Source: Planctomycetaceae bacterium
Lineage (GTDB): Bacteria; Planctomycetota; Planctomycetia; Planctomycetales; Planctomycetaceae
NCBI GenBank assembly: GCA_020426485.1
Contig: JAGQPY010000004.1
Span: 1-53,617 of the forward strand
DNA length: 53,617 nucleotides
Reading direction: 5' to 3'
Every line of letters begins with the position of its first letter. Positions within the stretch are counted from its first letter, which is position 1. The position numbers and the translations under genes were made by a program. Under the pieces are notes generated by a model. That model was not told where the DNA came from, made no database searches, and saw only the letters and a list, made by a program, of their open reading frames with translations. Shown one piece after another: positions 44,641 through 53,617 of this stretch.

Positions 44641-45945
44641 ATGACTGGTGCTGCCGAAAACACAGAATTCGAACTGCAGGGCTTTCCGGTTCATCAGGAA
44701 GCCAGCGACCTTCGCGCACGGGAGCCGGTTGAGATTCTGGCGACTCAATTCGTGGAGGAAATCCGCAACGGCGGTTCGCCCAGCGTCGAACAATACGCTC
44801 GGCGGTATTCACGGCATGCCACCGTGATTCGCGAATCGTTCCCCGTGCTGCAGCTGCTCGAACAGGCCCGCATGCAGAACGAAGCCGCTTCGATTCGCCG
44901 CAACATGCCGGAGGCGTTTCCCTTCACGAAGCTTGGAAACTTCGAACTGCTCTGTGAACTCGGCCGAGGCGGCATGGGAGTCGTGTTTCAGGCGCGAGAC
45001 ATCTCTTCGAACCATATCGTCGCCGTGAAGTTGTTGCCCTGGCGAGTCGCCGTGGTTCCGGAATGGCAACGGCGTTTTGAAGAAGAAGCTCGCACAACGG
45101 CTCGACTGCGACACCGCAACATTGTGCCCGTGTTTCGGTTCGGACAGGAGCACGGTTACTGTTATTACGTAATGCAGTTTGTTAACGGCGTCGGATTGGA
45201 TGTGATCATCGAACGTCTGGGAGAAGTCGACGGCGTTCTCTATCAGGATGAAATCCGCCGGCAGGAAGAAAACAAGCCGGAAGGCTTCATTTCCAGCATG
45301 TCGCTTCCGGCTCTGCAGACACAACAGGACATCGATAAAGCCGTGGCGGACGTTCGCCGTCGCAAGCTGACCCGTAACTCGTGGAAAAGCTTCACCCAGA
45401 TCGCCATCCAGACGGCTCAGGCACTCCGGTACGCTCATTCACAGAAGATCCTGCATAACGACATCAAGCCCGCCAACCTGCTGCTGGACAGCGATGGGCG
45501 AGTCTGGGTGACGGACTTCGGGCTGTCGCAGCCTATTGAACCATCCAACGCTCAATCACCCGCTCGGCTGATGGGAACGTTGCGGTTTATGGCTCCCGAA
45601 CGCCTGTCCGGAAACCATGATGCCAGAAGTGACATCTATTCGTTCGGGATCACGCTTTACGAATTGCTGACGTTAAAGCCCGCATTTGAGGCTCGCAACG
45701 AAGACGAAATGCTTCACCAGGTGCTGAATGAAACACCGCTCAGCCCATGGCAGCGGAATCCCGACGTACCCCGGGGACTCGACACGATCGTGCAAAACTG
45801 CATCGCGAAGAATCCGGATGAACGTTACCCCACGGCCGATGAACTTCTGACGGATCTGCTGCGATTCAGCCGCGATGAACGTGTCAACAGTCTTCGCAGA
45901 TCCCGCTTCACGTCGTTCATCCATCGCGTCGGACGTCGCTCGTGA
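44641..45945 (+). CDS. Ser/Thr protein kinase
   Basis: The 434-residue protein has a 95-residue N-terminal extension typical of planctomycete kinases (QFVEEIRNGGSPSVEQYARR). A Hanks-type kinase domain follows: glycine loop LGRGGMGVVF (107-116), K130 in VAVKLL, catalytic loop LHNDIKPANLLL with D274 and N279, TDFGLSQ with D292, and RFMAPERLSG. The HRD arginine is Asn, so it is a non-RD kinase, which often lack activation-loop control. About 55 extra residues lie between the N lobe and the catalytic loop (about 190-245). No membrane helix or sensor domain follows, so it is probably cytoplasmic. The ECF sigma gene just upstream is the likely functional partner. Confidence 0.92.
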   Translation: MTGAAENTEFELQGFPVHQEASDLRAREPVEILATQFVEEIRNGGSPSVEQYARRYSRHATVIRESFPVLQLLEQARMQNEAASIRRNMPEAFPFTKLGNFELLCELGRGGMGVVFQARDISSNHIVAVKLLPWRVAVVPEWQRRFEEEARTTARLRHRNIVPVFRFGQEHGYCYYVMQFVNGVGLDVIIERLGEVDGVLYQDEIRRQEENKPEGFISSMSLPALQTQQDIDKAVADVRRRKLTRNSWKSFTQIAIQTAQALRYAHSQKILHNDIKPANLLLDSDGRVWVTDFGLSQPIEPSNAQSPARLMGTLRFMAPERLSGNHDARSDIYSFGITLYELLTLKPAFEARNEDEMLHQVLNETPLSPWQRNPDVPRGLDTIVQNCIAKNPDERYPTADELLTDLLRFSRDERVNSLRRSRFTSFIHRVGRRS

Positions 45946-46258
45946 CCACAGCTTCGCTGTTCTGTTGTCGGATGGCGACGCTGATGACCTGGACCTGGCT
46001 AAGCTCGATGCTTAACGCACCGAAACGTTTCCGCTGATTGTTCAGAAGCCGCCTGCATGTACTTCTTCAACTTCGCGATCGCCGATCGACCGGGCAGAAT
46101 GAACGCTTATTCGACTTGTGACACGCGTGTCTGGAGAATCTTCGCCATCAATCGGGTGTACGGGGCCATCAACGAAAAAGCCGATGAACCGGACAGCGAA
46201 TAGTCACTGCCTGCATTCATCGGCTTGAGTTTCGTCAGGTCTTTTCGCCGCACGAGGC
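45946..46258. other. Intergenic region between converging genes
   Basis: The 313 bases between the kinase and the Tyr/Gly-rich gene show no supported gene and no clear terminator. Confidence 0.5.
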
Positions 46259-47047
46259 CTATCGCACGACGGCGGAATAGGTTCGGGGGGCCTGAGGCGT
46301 GACGCCGTAGGAAACTCGGCGTACGGGCATGGTCTGTTGAGCGGAATTCAGATAGATCGGAGGATTCGCCGCACTTTGTGGTGGGAATTCATGATCACCG
46401 TGAACATCTCCAGACATCGGCGATGCCACATTCATGCTGGGTTGCCCCATCATCGGTGACGAGTACATGCCTGGATTCGTATAGACCGGAGCTGGTGCGA
46501 ACTGACTGTTGTAAACACCTCCGGAATACACGGACGGCGCCGGCAGCGCGGCGGTCGTGGGATAGGTTGTCGCTGGCATCATCGCGGTTGTCGGAGCAGC
46601 GTAGCCTCCATAAGCAACGGCAGATGTCGCCTGATACTGGTATTGTGTCTGATAGGTTGTCTGAGGCACATACTGCGTGACAGCACGGTAAGTTGTCACG
46701 GGAACCTGAACAGCCGTCAGCTGCGCCTGCGGGGCAACGGCTCCGGTACAGTTACAGCCCGGCGACATCGGAGCGACAGGAGCCACCGGATAGTTCATGG
46801 GCATCGCCTGGTAGCCGTAGCCATAAGACGGCATTCCATAGCCGTAACCGCCATAGCAGCCATTGCCACATCCATAACCGTAGCCTCCATAGCCGCCGTA
46901 TCCACAACAGCCACCACAGCCGTACAGGCCCAGCCAGGCGAACGGATCGAGCCACGGGATGTATGGAAGGCAACAGGCATTCGCCGGAGCTGCTGACAGC
47001 AGTGCCAGAGTCGCAGCAAAGATGGTTGACAGAACATTTCGTTTCAT
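46259..47047 (-). CDS. Secreted Tyr/Gly/Cys-rich surface protein
   Basis: The 262-residue protein has a signal peptide (LSTIFAATLALLSAAPANA). A cysteine-, glycine- and tyrosine-rich segment follows (about residues 43-80, built on GGYGYG and CGNGCYGG repeats). A Thr/Tyr/Gln segment with a TTYRAV / TTYQTQ pattern comes next, then a long Pro/Ala/Met-rich tail. Eleven cysteines in the first 100 residues suggest disulfide cross-linking. Similar composition is known from planctomycete cell-surface proteins. AAGGA lies 9 bases before the ATG. No enzymatic domain is present. Confidence 0.82.
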   Translation of the reverse strand: MKRNVLSTIFAATLALLSAAPANACCLPYIPWLDPFAWLGLYGCGGCCGYGGYGGYGYGCGNGCYGGYGYGMPSYGYGYQAMPMNYPVAPVAPMSPGCNCTGAVAPQAQLTAVQVPVTTYRAVTQYVPQTTYQTQYQYQATSAVAYGGYAAPTTAMMPATTYPTTAALPAPSVYSGGVYNSQFAPAPVYTNPGMYSSPMMGQPSMNVASPMSGDVHGDHEFPPQSAANPPIYLNSAQQTMPVRRVSYGVTPQAPRTYSAVVR

Positions 47048-47426
47048 GAGCCGGAATCCTTATGTCTGAACGATGTCGAACCTGTCCGTGGTCGCACCGA
47101 TATCAGCGTTCGACAAAGTGACGTATTCAGCAGATCGACTGTCAACGCCGACCCGCTTGACGCAGGGGACTGCTTTTCAAAGATTCCCTCAAGTCCGACT
47201 TTCCGCCGCACTCGAAAGCTCGCCGGGAGGAAAACGAACAAGCGATGGCAGACCGGCGAAATCAGCAATGTTGCTCGGTCGACAGGCAGATCGACGTCAC
47301 TCAATCGGCAATTTCCTGTCGCTAACGCCTTTCAAACAGCGGCAGATTTCTTCCGGATTCAGTCCAGTACGGATCAACGATGCTCAGCGAACGGCCACCA
47401 AACGTGCTGAACGGACAGCGCCGCCC

Positions 47427-47460
47427 TGGAGTGCGGCGACTTGTCGCCGCTTTCGATTTT
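47427..47460 (+). repeat. Dispersed palindromic repeat, family H, copy 1
   Basis: GCGGCGACTTGTCGCCGC is a near-perfect palindrome. The flanks TGGAGT and TTTCGATT are shared with the other copies. Confidence 0.7.
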
Positions 47461-47708
47461 TCTGAAAGATGATCGCCGAAGCGCGCCTGTTCATTTCCGG
47501 AAGCATTCCCAAAAATTCAGGAGGTAACGACTCTTCGTTGAATCAGGCGGTCGGCAGGATCGAAGGTCCCAAAGCCTGCCGCGGAATTGGTAAAACTTCG
47601 GTGCAACATCTGAGGCTGAATTCTTCAGAATTCCGAGCGATTCAGATTTCAGATTCATTCTCAGCTCAGTCAGTTCCTACCTGCCGTTTGCGGAAACTCG
47701 ACGTATTG

Positions 47709-47748
47709 AATCAATGCCAAAGCGGCGACAAGTCGCCGCACTCCAAAA
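47709..47748 (-). repeat. Dispersed palindromic repeat, family H, copy 2
   Basis: The reverse complement reads TTTTGGAGTGCGGCGACTTG then TCGCCGCTTTGG, identical to copy 1 across the core. It faces copy 1, so the two form terminal inverted repeats around 47461-47708. Confidence 0.7.
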
Positions 47749-47835
47749 GACAACCTGTCGCTGTCCAGTTAAGATCCGGGTGGACAAGTTCAACGTCCGG
47801 TCAACGTACCACCTTCACAGAAGTAAAAGCTGCCC

Positions 47836-49146
47836 ATGCCATCGGCTCCACAACACATACACCTTCTTGCCGCGCTGGTCATTGCCACAACCACGCCTGG
47901 CGACTGCAGTGCCGAAAACTGGCCCGGCTGGCGTGGCCCGCGCGGGGATGGAACTTCGCACGAAACGTCGGTGCCCGTTTCATGGGATGCAACCACCGGT
48001 GAGAACATTGCGTGGAAAGTACCGGTGCCGGGGCTGGGACATGCATCGCCTGTCGTTTGGAATGATCGCATCTTTCTGGCGACATGCCTGACCGACGATC
48101 AGGATCGACAACTACTCAGTTTTGATCGCCGAGACGGAAAACTGTTGTGGCAGAAATCTGTTGTGGTTGCCGAACTGGAAAAGAAGCACAACCTCAACAG
48201 CTACGCCTCGGGAACTCCAGCCACCGACGGCAACCACGTCTACGTCACGTTTCTGGTTCTTGATCCAGCCGATGAGCCGGACGACAAAGCGGAAAAGCCG
48301 AAGCCTCGAACTTCCGGTCAGATGCTGGTGGCGGCTTACGACTTTGAAGGCAATCAGTTATGGACTGCTTTTCCGGGTGCGTTCTCCAGTACTCATGGTT
48401 TCTGCAGTTCGCCGGTGATCTTTGAAGATCTGCTGATCATCAACGGCGACCACGATGGCGATTCTTATGTTACTGCGCTGGACCGCAGCACCGGAAAAGA
48501 AGTCTGGAAGGTTCCTCGCGAACACAAAACCCGCAGCTACTGTACACCGCTGATTCGGATGATTGACGGTCAGCAGCAACTGGTGATGTCCGGCAGCAAA
48601 CAGATCGTCAGTCTGGATCCTCGCACGGGAAAACAGATCTGGCACATCGAAGGCCCCACCGAACAGTTTGTGGCATCAATGGTGTTCGATGGTCGGCAGT
48701 TCTTCATGTCGGCCGGGTTCCCGACTCACCACGTCATGTGCATTCGCCCCACCGGTCAGGGAAACGTTACGGAAAGCCATGTTACCTGGCACAGCACTCA
48801 GGCCAAATGCTACGTCCCGTCTCCGGTTGTGGTCGGGCATCGACTGTTTGTGGCAGACGACCGCGGCACCGCCAATTGCTTTGACACCAGAACGGGCGAT
48901 CGAATCTGGCAGGATCGAATGGGCATGCACTACAGCGCTTCGCTGGTGACGGCCAATGATCTGATCTATTTTCTGGCGGACGACGGCATCACCAAAGTGG
49001 TGCGACCGGCCGACAAACTGGAAGTGGTCAGCCAGAATCCGCTGGGCGAATACGCCTATGCTTCTCCCGCGATCTCACAGGGACACATTTACATTCGTGG
49101 CGAACATCATCTGTTTGCCATTGGCCCGAATGAAGGCGCTCCATGA
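47836..49146 (+). CDS. PQQ-like beta-propeller secreted protein
   Basis: The 436-residue protein has an N-terminal signal region and begins its mature part with [17 protein letters not shown], a hallmark of the planctomycete PQQ-propeller group. WD-like PQQ repeats follow, such as [51 protein letters not shown] and [15 protein letters not shown]. These are binding scaffolds resembling BamB or alcohol dehydrogenase propellers, but the quinone-site residues cannot be verified. The SGNH gene overlaps its stop by 4 bases, so the pair is translationally coupled and probably acts together in the periplasm. Confidence 0.9.
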   Translation: MPSAPQHIHLLAALVIATTTPGDCSAENWPGWRGPRGDGTSHETSVPVSWDATTGENIAWKVPVPGLGHASPVVWNDRIFLATCLTDDQDRQLLSFDRRDGKLLWQKSVVVAELEKKHNLNSYASGTPATDGNHVYVTFLVLDPADEPDDKAEKPKPRTSGQMLVAAYDFEGNQLWTAFPGAFSSTHGFCSSPVIFEDLLIINGDHDGDSYVTALDRSTGKEVWKVPREHKTRSYCTPLIRMIDGQQQLVMSGSKQIVSLDPRTGKQIWHIEGPTEQFVASMVFDGRQFFMSAGFPTHHVMCIRPTGQGNVTESHVTWHSTQAKCYVPSPVVVGHRLFVADDRGTANCFDTRTGDRIWQDRMGMHYSASLVTANDLIYFLADDGITKVVRPADKLEVVSQNPLGEYAYASPAISQGHIYIRGEHHLFAIGPNEGAP

Positions 49147-50486
49147 ACAGCATCAACATCGGCTGGCACCGTACCGCCACCATCGGCACCGTGCTCAGCC
49201 TTACACTTACCGTTGCTCTGTCGGCCGCCAACGTCAACGCTGCGCCATCGGAATCACCGCAGTATGAACCTGTTGCAGCGCAAATTCTAAAACCACGCGG
49301 TGGCCTGGCGAATACCTTTCACCGAATCAACGCTGGGAAGTCCGTGCGAGTCGCCTATCTTGGCGGTTCAATTACGGCTGCGGCGGGTTGGCGAGTCAAA
49401 TCGTTGGCGTGGCTGAAGGAACAGTTTCCGCAGTCGGAGTTCACGGAAATCCACGCGGCCATTGGAGGCACAGGCAGTGATCTGGGAGTCTACCGCCTTG
49501 GCCGAGACGTACTGGATCACAATCCTGATCTGTTGTTTGTCGAATTCGCCGTTAACGATGGCGGTGCTGCTCCGGAGAACATCTGGCGAGCGATGGAAGG
49601 TATCGTTCGCCAGACATGGTCGCGGTTTCCTCACACCGATATCTGTTTCGTCTACACATTTCGAGTTGGCTACGAGGAAGACCTGAACAAAGAACTTTGT
49701 CCTCGCGCAGCGTCCGCGATGGAAATGCTGGCCGATCACTATCAGATTCCGTCCGTCAACTTCGCGTTGCGAATCGTGCAACTGCAGCAGGAAGGAAAGC
49801 TGGTGTATCAGGCGGAAGCTCCGCCGTCAGATGGTCGCACGCAGTTTTCGAAGGATGGCGTGCATCCACTGGACGAAGGACACCAGATCTACACCAACGT
49901 TCTTGCCGGGGCCATTCTGCAAATGAAGACAGAACACAAGCCGGAGGCCGAACTTCACAGCTACGCCGATCGTCTGCAGAATTCGTTCATCAGCGATCAC
50001 TGGCAACAAGCGAAAATGGTACCGGTGTCCGCCGAAATGATGTCGTCTGAATGGAAACAACTGGCTGCTGATCACCCGCTGGCTCGATCGTTTTCCGGCC
50101 GCATGGGAACCCTCTGGGAAGCCAATTCACCCGGCAGTCGACTAACGTTTCGGTTTCGGGGATCAGCGGTCAAGCTCTATGACCTGCTGGGACCGGATGG
50201 AGGACAGGTGACCATCACCGTCGACGGCGAAACTCGCCCCAAGCCCGTTGCCCGATTCGACAGCTACTGCACCTACCACCGGATCGCCACTCTGAATCTT
50301 GCCAGCGGACTGAATGCGGACAGCGTTCACGAGGTGACGATCGAAATTCACCCGGACCAACCGGACCGACAATCAGTCGCTTTCCGCCTGCAAGACCCCG
50401 AAACAGAACTGAAGTCCCCCAAATACCAGGGCCATGCCGTGCGAGTGTCTCAAATCATGCTGCTGGGTGATTTGCTCACCGAGTAA
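49143..50486 (+). CDS. Secreted SGNH/GDSL-family hydrolase
   Basis: The 447-residue protein has a signal peptide ([18 protein letters not shown]) and an SGNH esterase fold. Block I is [14 protein letters not shown] with the nucleophilic Ser, block [13 protein letters not shown], block [12 protein letters not shown] with the Asn, and block [15 protein letters not shown] with the Asp and His. The C-terminal 150 residues form a beta-rich region typical of carbohydrate-esterase members. It probably removes acyl groups from polysaccharides or glycans. Its start codon overlaps the stop of the PQQ-propeller gene. Confidence 0.9.
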   Translation: MNSINIGWHRTATIGTVLSLTLTVALSAANVNAAPSESPQYEPVAAQILKPRGGLANTFHRINAGKSVRVAYLGGSITAAAGWRVKSLAWLKEQFPQSEFTEIHAAIGGTGSDLGVYRLGRDVLDHNPDLLFVEFAVNDGGAAPENIWRAMEGIVRQTWSRFPHTDICFVYTFRVGYEEDLNKELCPRAASAMEMLADHYQIPSVNFALRIVQLQQEGKLVYQAEAPPSDGRTQFSKDGVHPLDEGHQIYTNVLAGAILQMKTEHKPEAELHSYADRLQNSFISDHWQQAKMVPVSAEMMSSEWKQLAADHPLARSFSGRMGTLWEANSPGSRLTFRFRGSAVKLYDLLGPDGGQVTITVDGETRPKPVARFDSYCTYHRIATLNLASGLNADSVHEVTIEIHPDQPDRQSVAFRLQDPETELKSPKYQGHAVRVSQIMLLGDLLTE

Positions 50487-50585
50487 AGTTGAACGCCGCG
50501 GGCATGAAAACCATCGTTGAAATAATCTCCTGGCTGCTGAAAAAATGTCAGGTCATGGAGACCAACCAGGTTCTCGCGAAACTCC

Positions 50586-50603
50586 ACAGACAGGAATGTC
50601 TGT
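50586..50603. repeat. Short hairpin with GGAA loop
   Basis: ACAGACA and TGTCTGT form a perfect 7-base stem around GGAA between two converging genes. No U-tract follows. It may weakly terminate transcription or be a small palindromic repeat. Confidence 0.35.
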
Positions 50604-50732
50604 ACCACCTGACACGAATTGTCAGGATGCTGATGCTGCAACCTGCGGTGAAGGAGCGTGGCTGTTACCTGTGTATTTCAACGTCGCACATGACTGGCCC
50701 CGATCGTTCATGCAACTTCACGTCATTGTTGG

Positions 50733-51437
50733 CTAACGTTCGACTGCCTTGATTTCTTCGCGGCTTGGGAAGAAGACTTCACGGCAGCGGTCCAAGCCTG
50801 CCAATCTGTTTTGATAGTTCGATTCCGCGATTTTTAGATGAGCTTCTTTTTCCAGCACGGAGGCGAGGGGTTCACTCCCCTGGCGATTGAGTTCCCGGGC
50901 ACGTTCGAGCGACTTTCGAGAATAGTCGACCCAGGCTTTCATCGCGTCGACTTCGTCGGGGCCCTTGTCACAACCGGCGTCCCATCCACGCCGAAATAAA
51001 CTATAGAGTTCGTCGCGCGGCACGGTGACGCCAGCGAAATGCTGAGCCATTTTCTTCATGGCTTCGTACTGAGCATTAATCGCGACCAGATTCTTTTCGG
51101 CGACGATCAGTTGTTTCTCGCCCCATACGACTTTCAGTCGAGAAATCTCATACTCATTGCGAGAGACTGCATTTTGGGAAAGCAACGTCTCATTCTGTTT
51201 CGCAATTTGACGATCGCGATCCAACTCCGCTTTGATGCTGTCAACCTGAATCCGGGCCAGCATGCTTTGATAGCCATACGATCGACCATAATCAACATAC
51301 ATCATCACCGCAAGCTGACGGTCAGTGACCGGCGTCTGGTCATCGTTCGGCGGGGCTTCGTTCTGGGAGAATGCGGGCTGCGCTGGAAGTGACGCAATCA
51401 GGCTGAGAAGCAACGCTGACTTAACGATGTTGATCAT
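50733..51437 (-). CDS. Secreted coiled-coil protein of unknown function
   Basis: The 234-residue protein has a signal peptide (SALLLSLIASLPAQPAFSQ) followed by an almost wholly helical region. Heptad-like runs include QVDSIKAELDRDRQIAKQNE and, later, SLERARELNRQGSEPLASVL. The pattern resembles the helical hairpins of TolC-type or adaptor proteins, but no barrel or lipoyl part is present. AAAGG lies 10 bases before the ATG. No family is recognised; a periplasmic structural or accessory role is a guess. Confidence 0.72.
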   Translation of the reverse strand: MINIVKSALLLSLIASLPAQPAFSQNEAPPNDDQTPVTDRQLAVMMYVDYGRSYGYQSMLARIQVDSIKAELDRDRQIAKQNETLLSQNAVSRNEYEISRLKVVWGEKQLIVAEKNLVAINAQYEAMKKMAQHFAGVTVPRDELYSLFRRGWDAGCDKGPDEVDAMKAWVDYSRKSLERARELNRQGSEPLASVLEKEAHLKIAESNYQNRLAGLDRCREVFFPSREEIKAVER

Positions 51438-51542
51438 CTTGGATCGCCTTTTTCCTGACTAACTGTGAGCAAAAGGGCTGCCACGAACACTGCGGTGCCC
51501 GCGACATGACCGGACTTCATTTCTGATTCCTGCGGACTCGCT

Positions 51543-52340
51543 TCACTGACCAAACAGACGAACGACATTGCCACCACCATGGACATTGATCGTCTGGCCG
51601 CTCACCCATCCACCCGCAGGAGAGCAGAGCCACAGCATGGCGTTTGCAACGTCTTCGGGACGCCCCGGGCGGCCTGTCAGATTATCCGGATGACTCAAAC
51701 GTTCCTGCATTTCCGGAGACACGCCTGCATCGCCGTAGCCTGCCGTCACGACAGTGCCGATGAGAACCGAATTCACTCGCACCCGCTTGTTCAGCAGGTG
51801 GGCAAGGGAAACCATCATTTGGTTCAGCGCTGCTTTGGCTGTCGCGTACGGCAGAATGTCGTAGGCGGGCACCGCCGAAGAAAACGATCCTGAGTTCGTG
51901 ATCGACGCATTTGCTGACTTTTCCAGGTACGGCAAGCAGGCCATACTCATTCGATATGCGCTGATCGCATTCAGTTTGTACGACGACAGAAATTCCTCCT
52001 GAGGAATTGCGGCGGGGTTCTCCTGCCTGCCACCCCACCCGACATTGTTGACCAGGGTCGAAATCCCCCCAAATGCTTCGACAGTCTTCGCGACAACGGC
52101 GTCAATCGCATTTTGGTCCGTGACATCACAGGCCATTCCACGGCAATCATTGCCGGTGATGGCTGCAATTTCAGCGGCCGTCTTTCCGGCCATGTCGCCA
52201 TTCAAATCCGCAATCATGACCCTTGCCCCGGCACCACTCAGCGTTTTCGCAATGCCGGCTCCGATGTTCTGTGCACCACCGGTAATGATGACGTTGTGAC
52301 CGTCCATCCGAAATTCAGCAAATGCATCATAGGTAGCCAT
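51543..52340 (-). CDS. SDR-family oxidoreductase
   Basis: A classical short-chain dehydrogenase of 265 residues. The cofactor motif reads TGGAQNIGAGIA and the structural motif LVNNVGWGG. The catalytic Ser lies in ITNSGSFSS and the catalytic pair in PYATAKAALN (YxxxK). The start ATG 52340 has GAAGGG 7 bases upstream. It lies 42 bases after the HdhA-like gene on the same strand and the two are probably cotranscribed. The substrate is unknown. Confidence 0.92.
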   Translation of the reverse strand: MATYDAFAEFRMDGHNVIITGGAQNIGAGIAKTLSGAGARVMIADLNGDMAGKTAAEIAAITGNDCRGMACDVTDQNAIDAVVAKTVEAFGGISTLVNNVGWGGRQENPAAIPQEEFLSSYKLNAISAYRMSMACLPYLEKSANASITNSGSFSSAVPAYDILPYATAKAALNQMMVSLAHLLNKRVRVNSVLIGTVVTAGYGDAGVSPEMQERLSHPDNLTGRPGRPEDVANAMLWLCSPAGGWVSGQTINVHGGGNVVRLFGQ

Positions 52341-52382
52341 CAATCAGCCCTTCGAATCTGCAACGATTATCAATTGTTTGTA

Positions 52383-53150
52383 TCAGTCAAGTTCCTGAAG
52401 TCCACCACCTGAAACGGTCAGAATTTGTCCACTGATCCAGTTTGCAGCCGGAGAGCACAGAAAGAGAGCTGCATTCGCCATGTCATCGGGTGTGCCGAGG
52501 CGTTTCAAGGGAGTACGGGCAAGCATTTTCTGCTCGATTTCAGGGGTCAGAACTGTCGACAGAGCGTGCGTTCGCGTAGCGCCGGGTGCAATTGCGTTGA
52601 CACGGATGTTCTTCGGACCAAGATCGAATGCAATATTACGTGTCAGATGATTTACGGCAGCCTTTGATGAACCGTAAGAAGCCATGTTCAGATTCTTGTT
52701 CTCACCCGACATCGACGAAATATTCACGATCGCTCCCCCACCCGCCTGTTCCATATGGGGCGCTGCGAGCTGGCACAGCCGAAAAAGCGAAAAGAAGTTC
52801 AGCTCGTAAGCGAAACGCATGTCTGACATCGGCATATCGAAAGGCTTTGGTCCTCCACCGCCGGCGTTGTTAATCAGAATCGTGAGCTTTCCGAACTCCG
52901 CCACTGAGCTGTTGACGGCCGCTTCAAGATCACTTTCCTTCGTCACGTCGCACGGCACACTGATGGCTCGACCTCCAGAGTCTCTGATCGCCCTCGCCAC
53001 CGATTCTGCGGCCTGCGGATCGCGGTCCGTCACAGTTACAGCGGCACCCGCCGCAGCAAAAGTCTCGGCAATGCAGCGGCCGATTCCGGCACCTGCACCG
53101 GTAATCAGTGCCACGTCACCGTCCAGTCGAAAAAGCGATGGATCGTACAT
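52383..53150 (-). CDS. hdhA: SDR oxidoreductase closely resembling 7-alpha-hydroxysteroid dehydrogenase HdhA
   Basis: The 255-residue protein has the same length as E. coli HdhA and matches its remembered sequence over long stretches, for example NNAGGGGPKPFDMPM, NAALFLCSPAANWISGQILT and the ending VSGGGLQEL. The cofactor motif TGAGAGIG and the catalytic S146, Y159 and K163 fall at identical positions. HdhA oxidises the 7-alpha-hydroxyl of bile acids and related steroids with NAD. Whether this protein uses steroids or another cyclic alcohol is unknown. CAGGAG lies 9 bases before the ATG. It is the first gene of a probable two-gene SDR operon. Confidence 0.88.
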   Translation of the reverse strand: MYDPSLFRLDGDVALITGAGAGIGRCIAETFAAAGAAVTVTDRDPQAAESVARAIRDSGGRAISVPCDVTKESDLEAAVNSSVAEFGKLTILINNAGGGGPKPFDMPMSDMRFAYELNFFSLFRLCQLAAPHMEQAGGGAIVNISSMSGENKNLNMASYGSSKAAVNHLTRNIAFDLGPKNIRVNAIAPGATRTHALSTVLTPEIEQKMLARTPLKRLGTPDDMANAALFLCSPAANWISGQILTVSGGGLQELD

Positions 53151-53617
53151 TCGATCAGACTCCTGAACCTGTAACCGGCGGTAACGAATACAGTGTCGAG
53201 AATTCCGGTTGTATTCCGGTCACTGCGATGCGGCGACCTGATCCGGGATCACGGTCGCTCATTAAAGGGTATCTTTGAACGTCCGATGCAAAATGATAGC
53301 AGGACGCCGAAGAACGAAACACTCGCAGCTGGTTTGCCGGGGACGAAATCTGAACACCCTGACCTTTCACTGCTGACGTAACGCAGACTGCTGCCTACCG
53401 AAGATCTGCCAGGCATCGCGAATGCTTCAGGTGACGAGCTTCCTGCAGCCATCATCATCGTCGCAGGTACAGCCGCTTCGGTAAAGCTGGTCAGAAAACA
53501 GCCCTGCCTCGACTGAACTTTCGCCTGTACCTTTCCGCGTGCAGTCGCGGGAGACCTGCGGTCGGCATGAATTGGTTCGGTCAGGAGACCGGTCATAGCG
53601 AGCCGGGGGAAATCCGA
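53151..53617. other. Right-edge intergenic region
   Basis: The last 467 bases hold no supported gene. The promoter of the SDR pair should lie in the left part. Short open frames on both strands show no motif. Confidence 0.45.

Larger units (their letters stand above)
47048..47835. other. Intergenic region with inverted pair of family H repeats
   Basis: These 788 bases separate two divergent genes. They contain two family H palindromes in opposite orientation (47427-47460 and 47709-47748) flanking about 250 bases without a supported gene. Confidence 0.6.

Noticed and set aside
47469-48002. Open frame of 177 codons ahead of the PQQ gene
   Set aside because: It runs through the family H repeat and into the PQQ-propeller gene in another frame.
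1-53617. tRNA, rRNA, prophage or transposon genes
   Set aside because: None could be recognised by eye on either strand. A covariance-model scan would be needed to exclude small RNA genes.

Overview
The window looks like a chromosome segment of a planctomycete (phylum Planctomycetota). The main evidence is a PSD1/planctomycete-cytochrome protein (DUF1549/DUF1553) paired with a Tat-exported DUF1501 protein. Also typical are an ECF-type sigma factor next to a Ser/Thr kinase, a secreted Tyr/Gly/Cys-rich protein, PQQ-propeller and SGNH secreted proteins, and a lipid A operon showing a Gram-negative-type envelope. Genus cannot be assigned from the sequence alone. No rRNA, tRNA, CRISPR array, transposase, integrase or prophage gene was recognised.

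Layout. 1-3540 (+): lipid A genes lpxC and lpxA, then a Gfo/Idh/MocA dehydrogenase overlapping lpxA by 4 bases. 3541-4020: repeat-rich gap. 4021-5595 (-): Tat-exported PhoD-type phosphatase. 6337-7415 (+): a STAS antagonist and a RsbW-like anti-sigma kinase. 7990-16268 (+): aspS, a UvrD/PcrA helicase, a zinc-ribbon membrane protein, a FAD/Fe-S dehydrogenase and a coupled MoaD-like protein. 16277-17314 (-): SBF-like carrier. 17589-20312 (+): a polytopic membrane protein and a degenerate sigma-54-activator-like regulator. 20414-25056 (-): DUF1501 and PSD1 cytochrome pair. 25606-26340 (-): DsbD-alpha-like secreted protein. 27071-28693 (+): HlyD-type adaptor. 28736-29542 (-): TIM-barrel isomerase. 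30131-32641 (+): BON-domain secreted protein and a lipoprotein, each followed by a strong terminator. 32642-34162: a repeat island around a small zinc-finger gene. 34163-43418 (-): purD, a VWA membrane protein, an ABC-2 permease, a Zn-dependent alcohol dehydrogenase, malate dehydrogenase and argG. 43879-45945 (+): ECF sigma factor and Ser/Thr kinase. 46259-47047 (-): Tyr/Gly-rich surface protein. 47836-50486 (+): PQQ propeller and SGNH hydrolase. 50733-53150 (-): secreted coiled-coil protein and two SDR oxidoreductases, one very like E. coli HdhA.

How genes may work together. The strongest functional units are the lipid A operon (possibly making a 3-amino variant), the STAS/anti-sigma switch, the dehydrogenase-MoaD pair, the membrane protein-regulator pair, the PSD1-DUF1501 export pair, the ECF-kinase pair and the PQQ-SGNH pair. 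purD, argG, aspS and mdh are housekeeping genes.

The most unusual non-coding content is a set of short dispersed palindromic repeat families. Two of them occur together, with a shared spacer, as a composite module at two neighbouring loci (32994-33226 and 33861-34137). Part of that module recurs inverted at 3741-4015. A lone copy of one component forms the aspS leader (7884-7963). These are the best candidates in the window for something undescribed.
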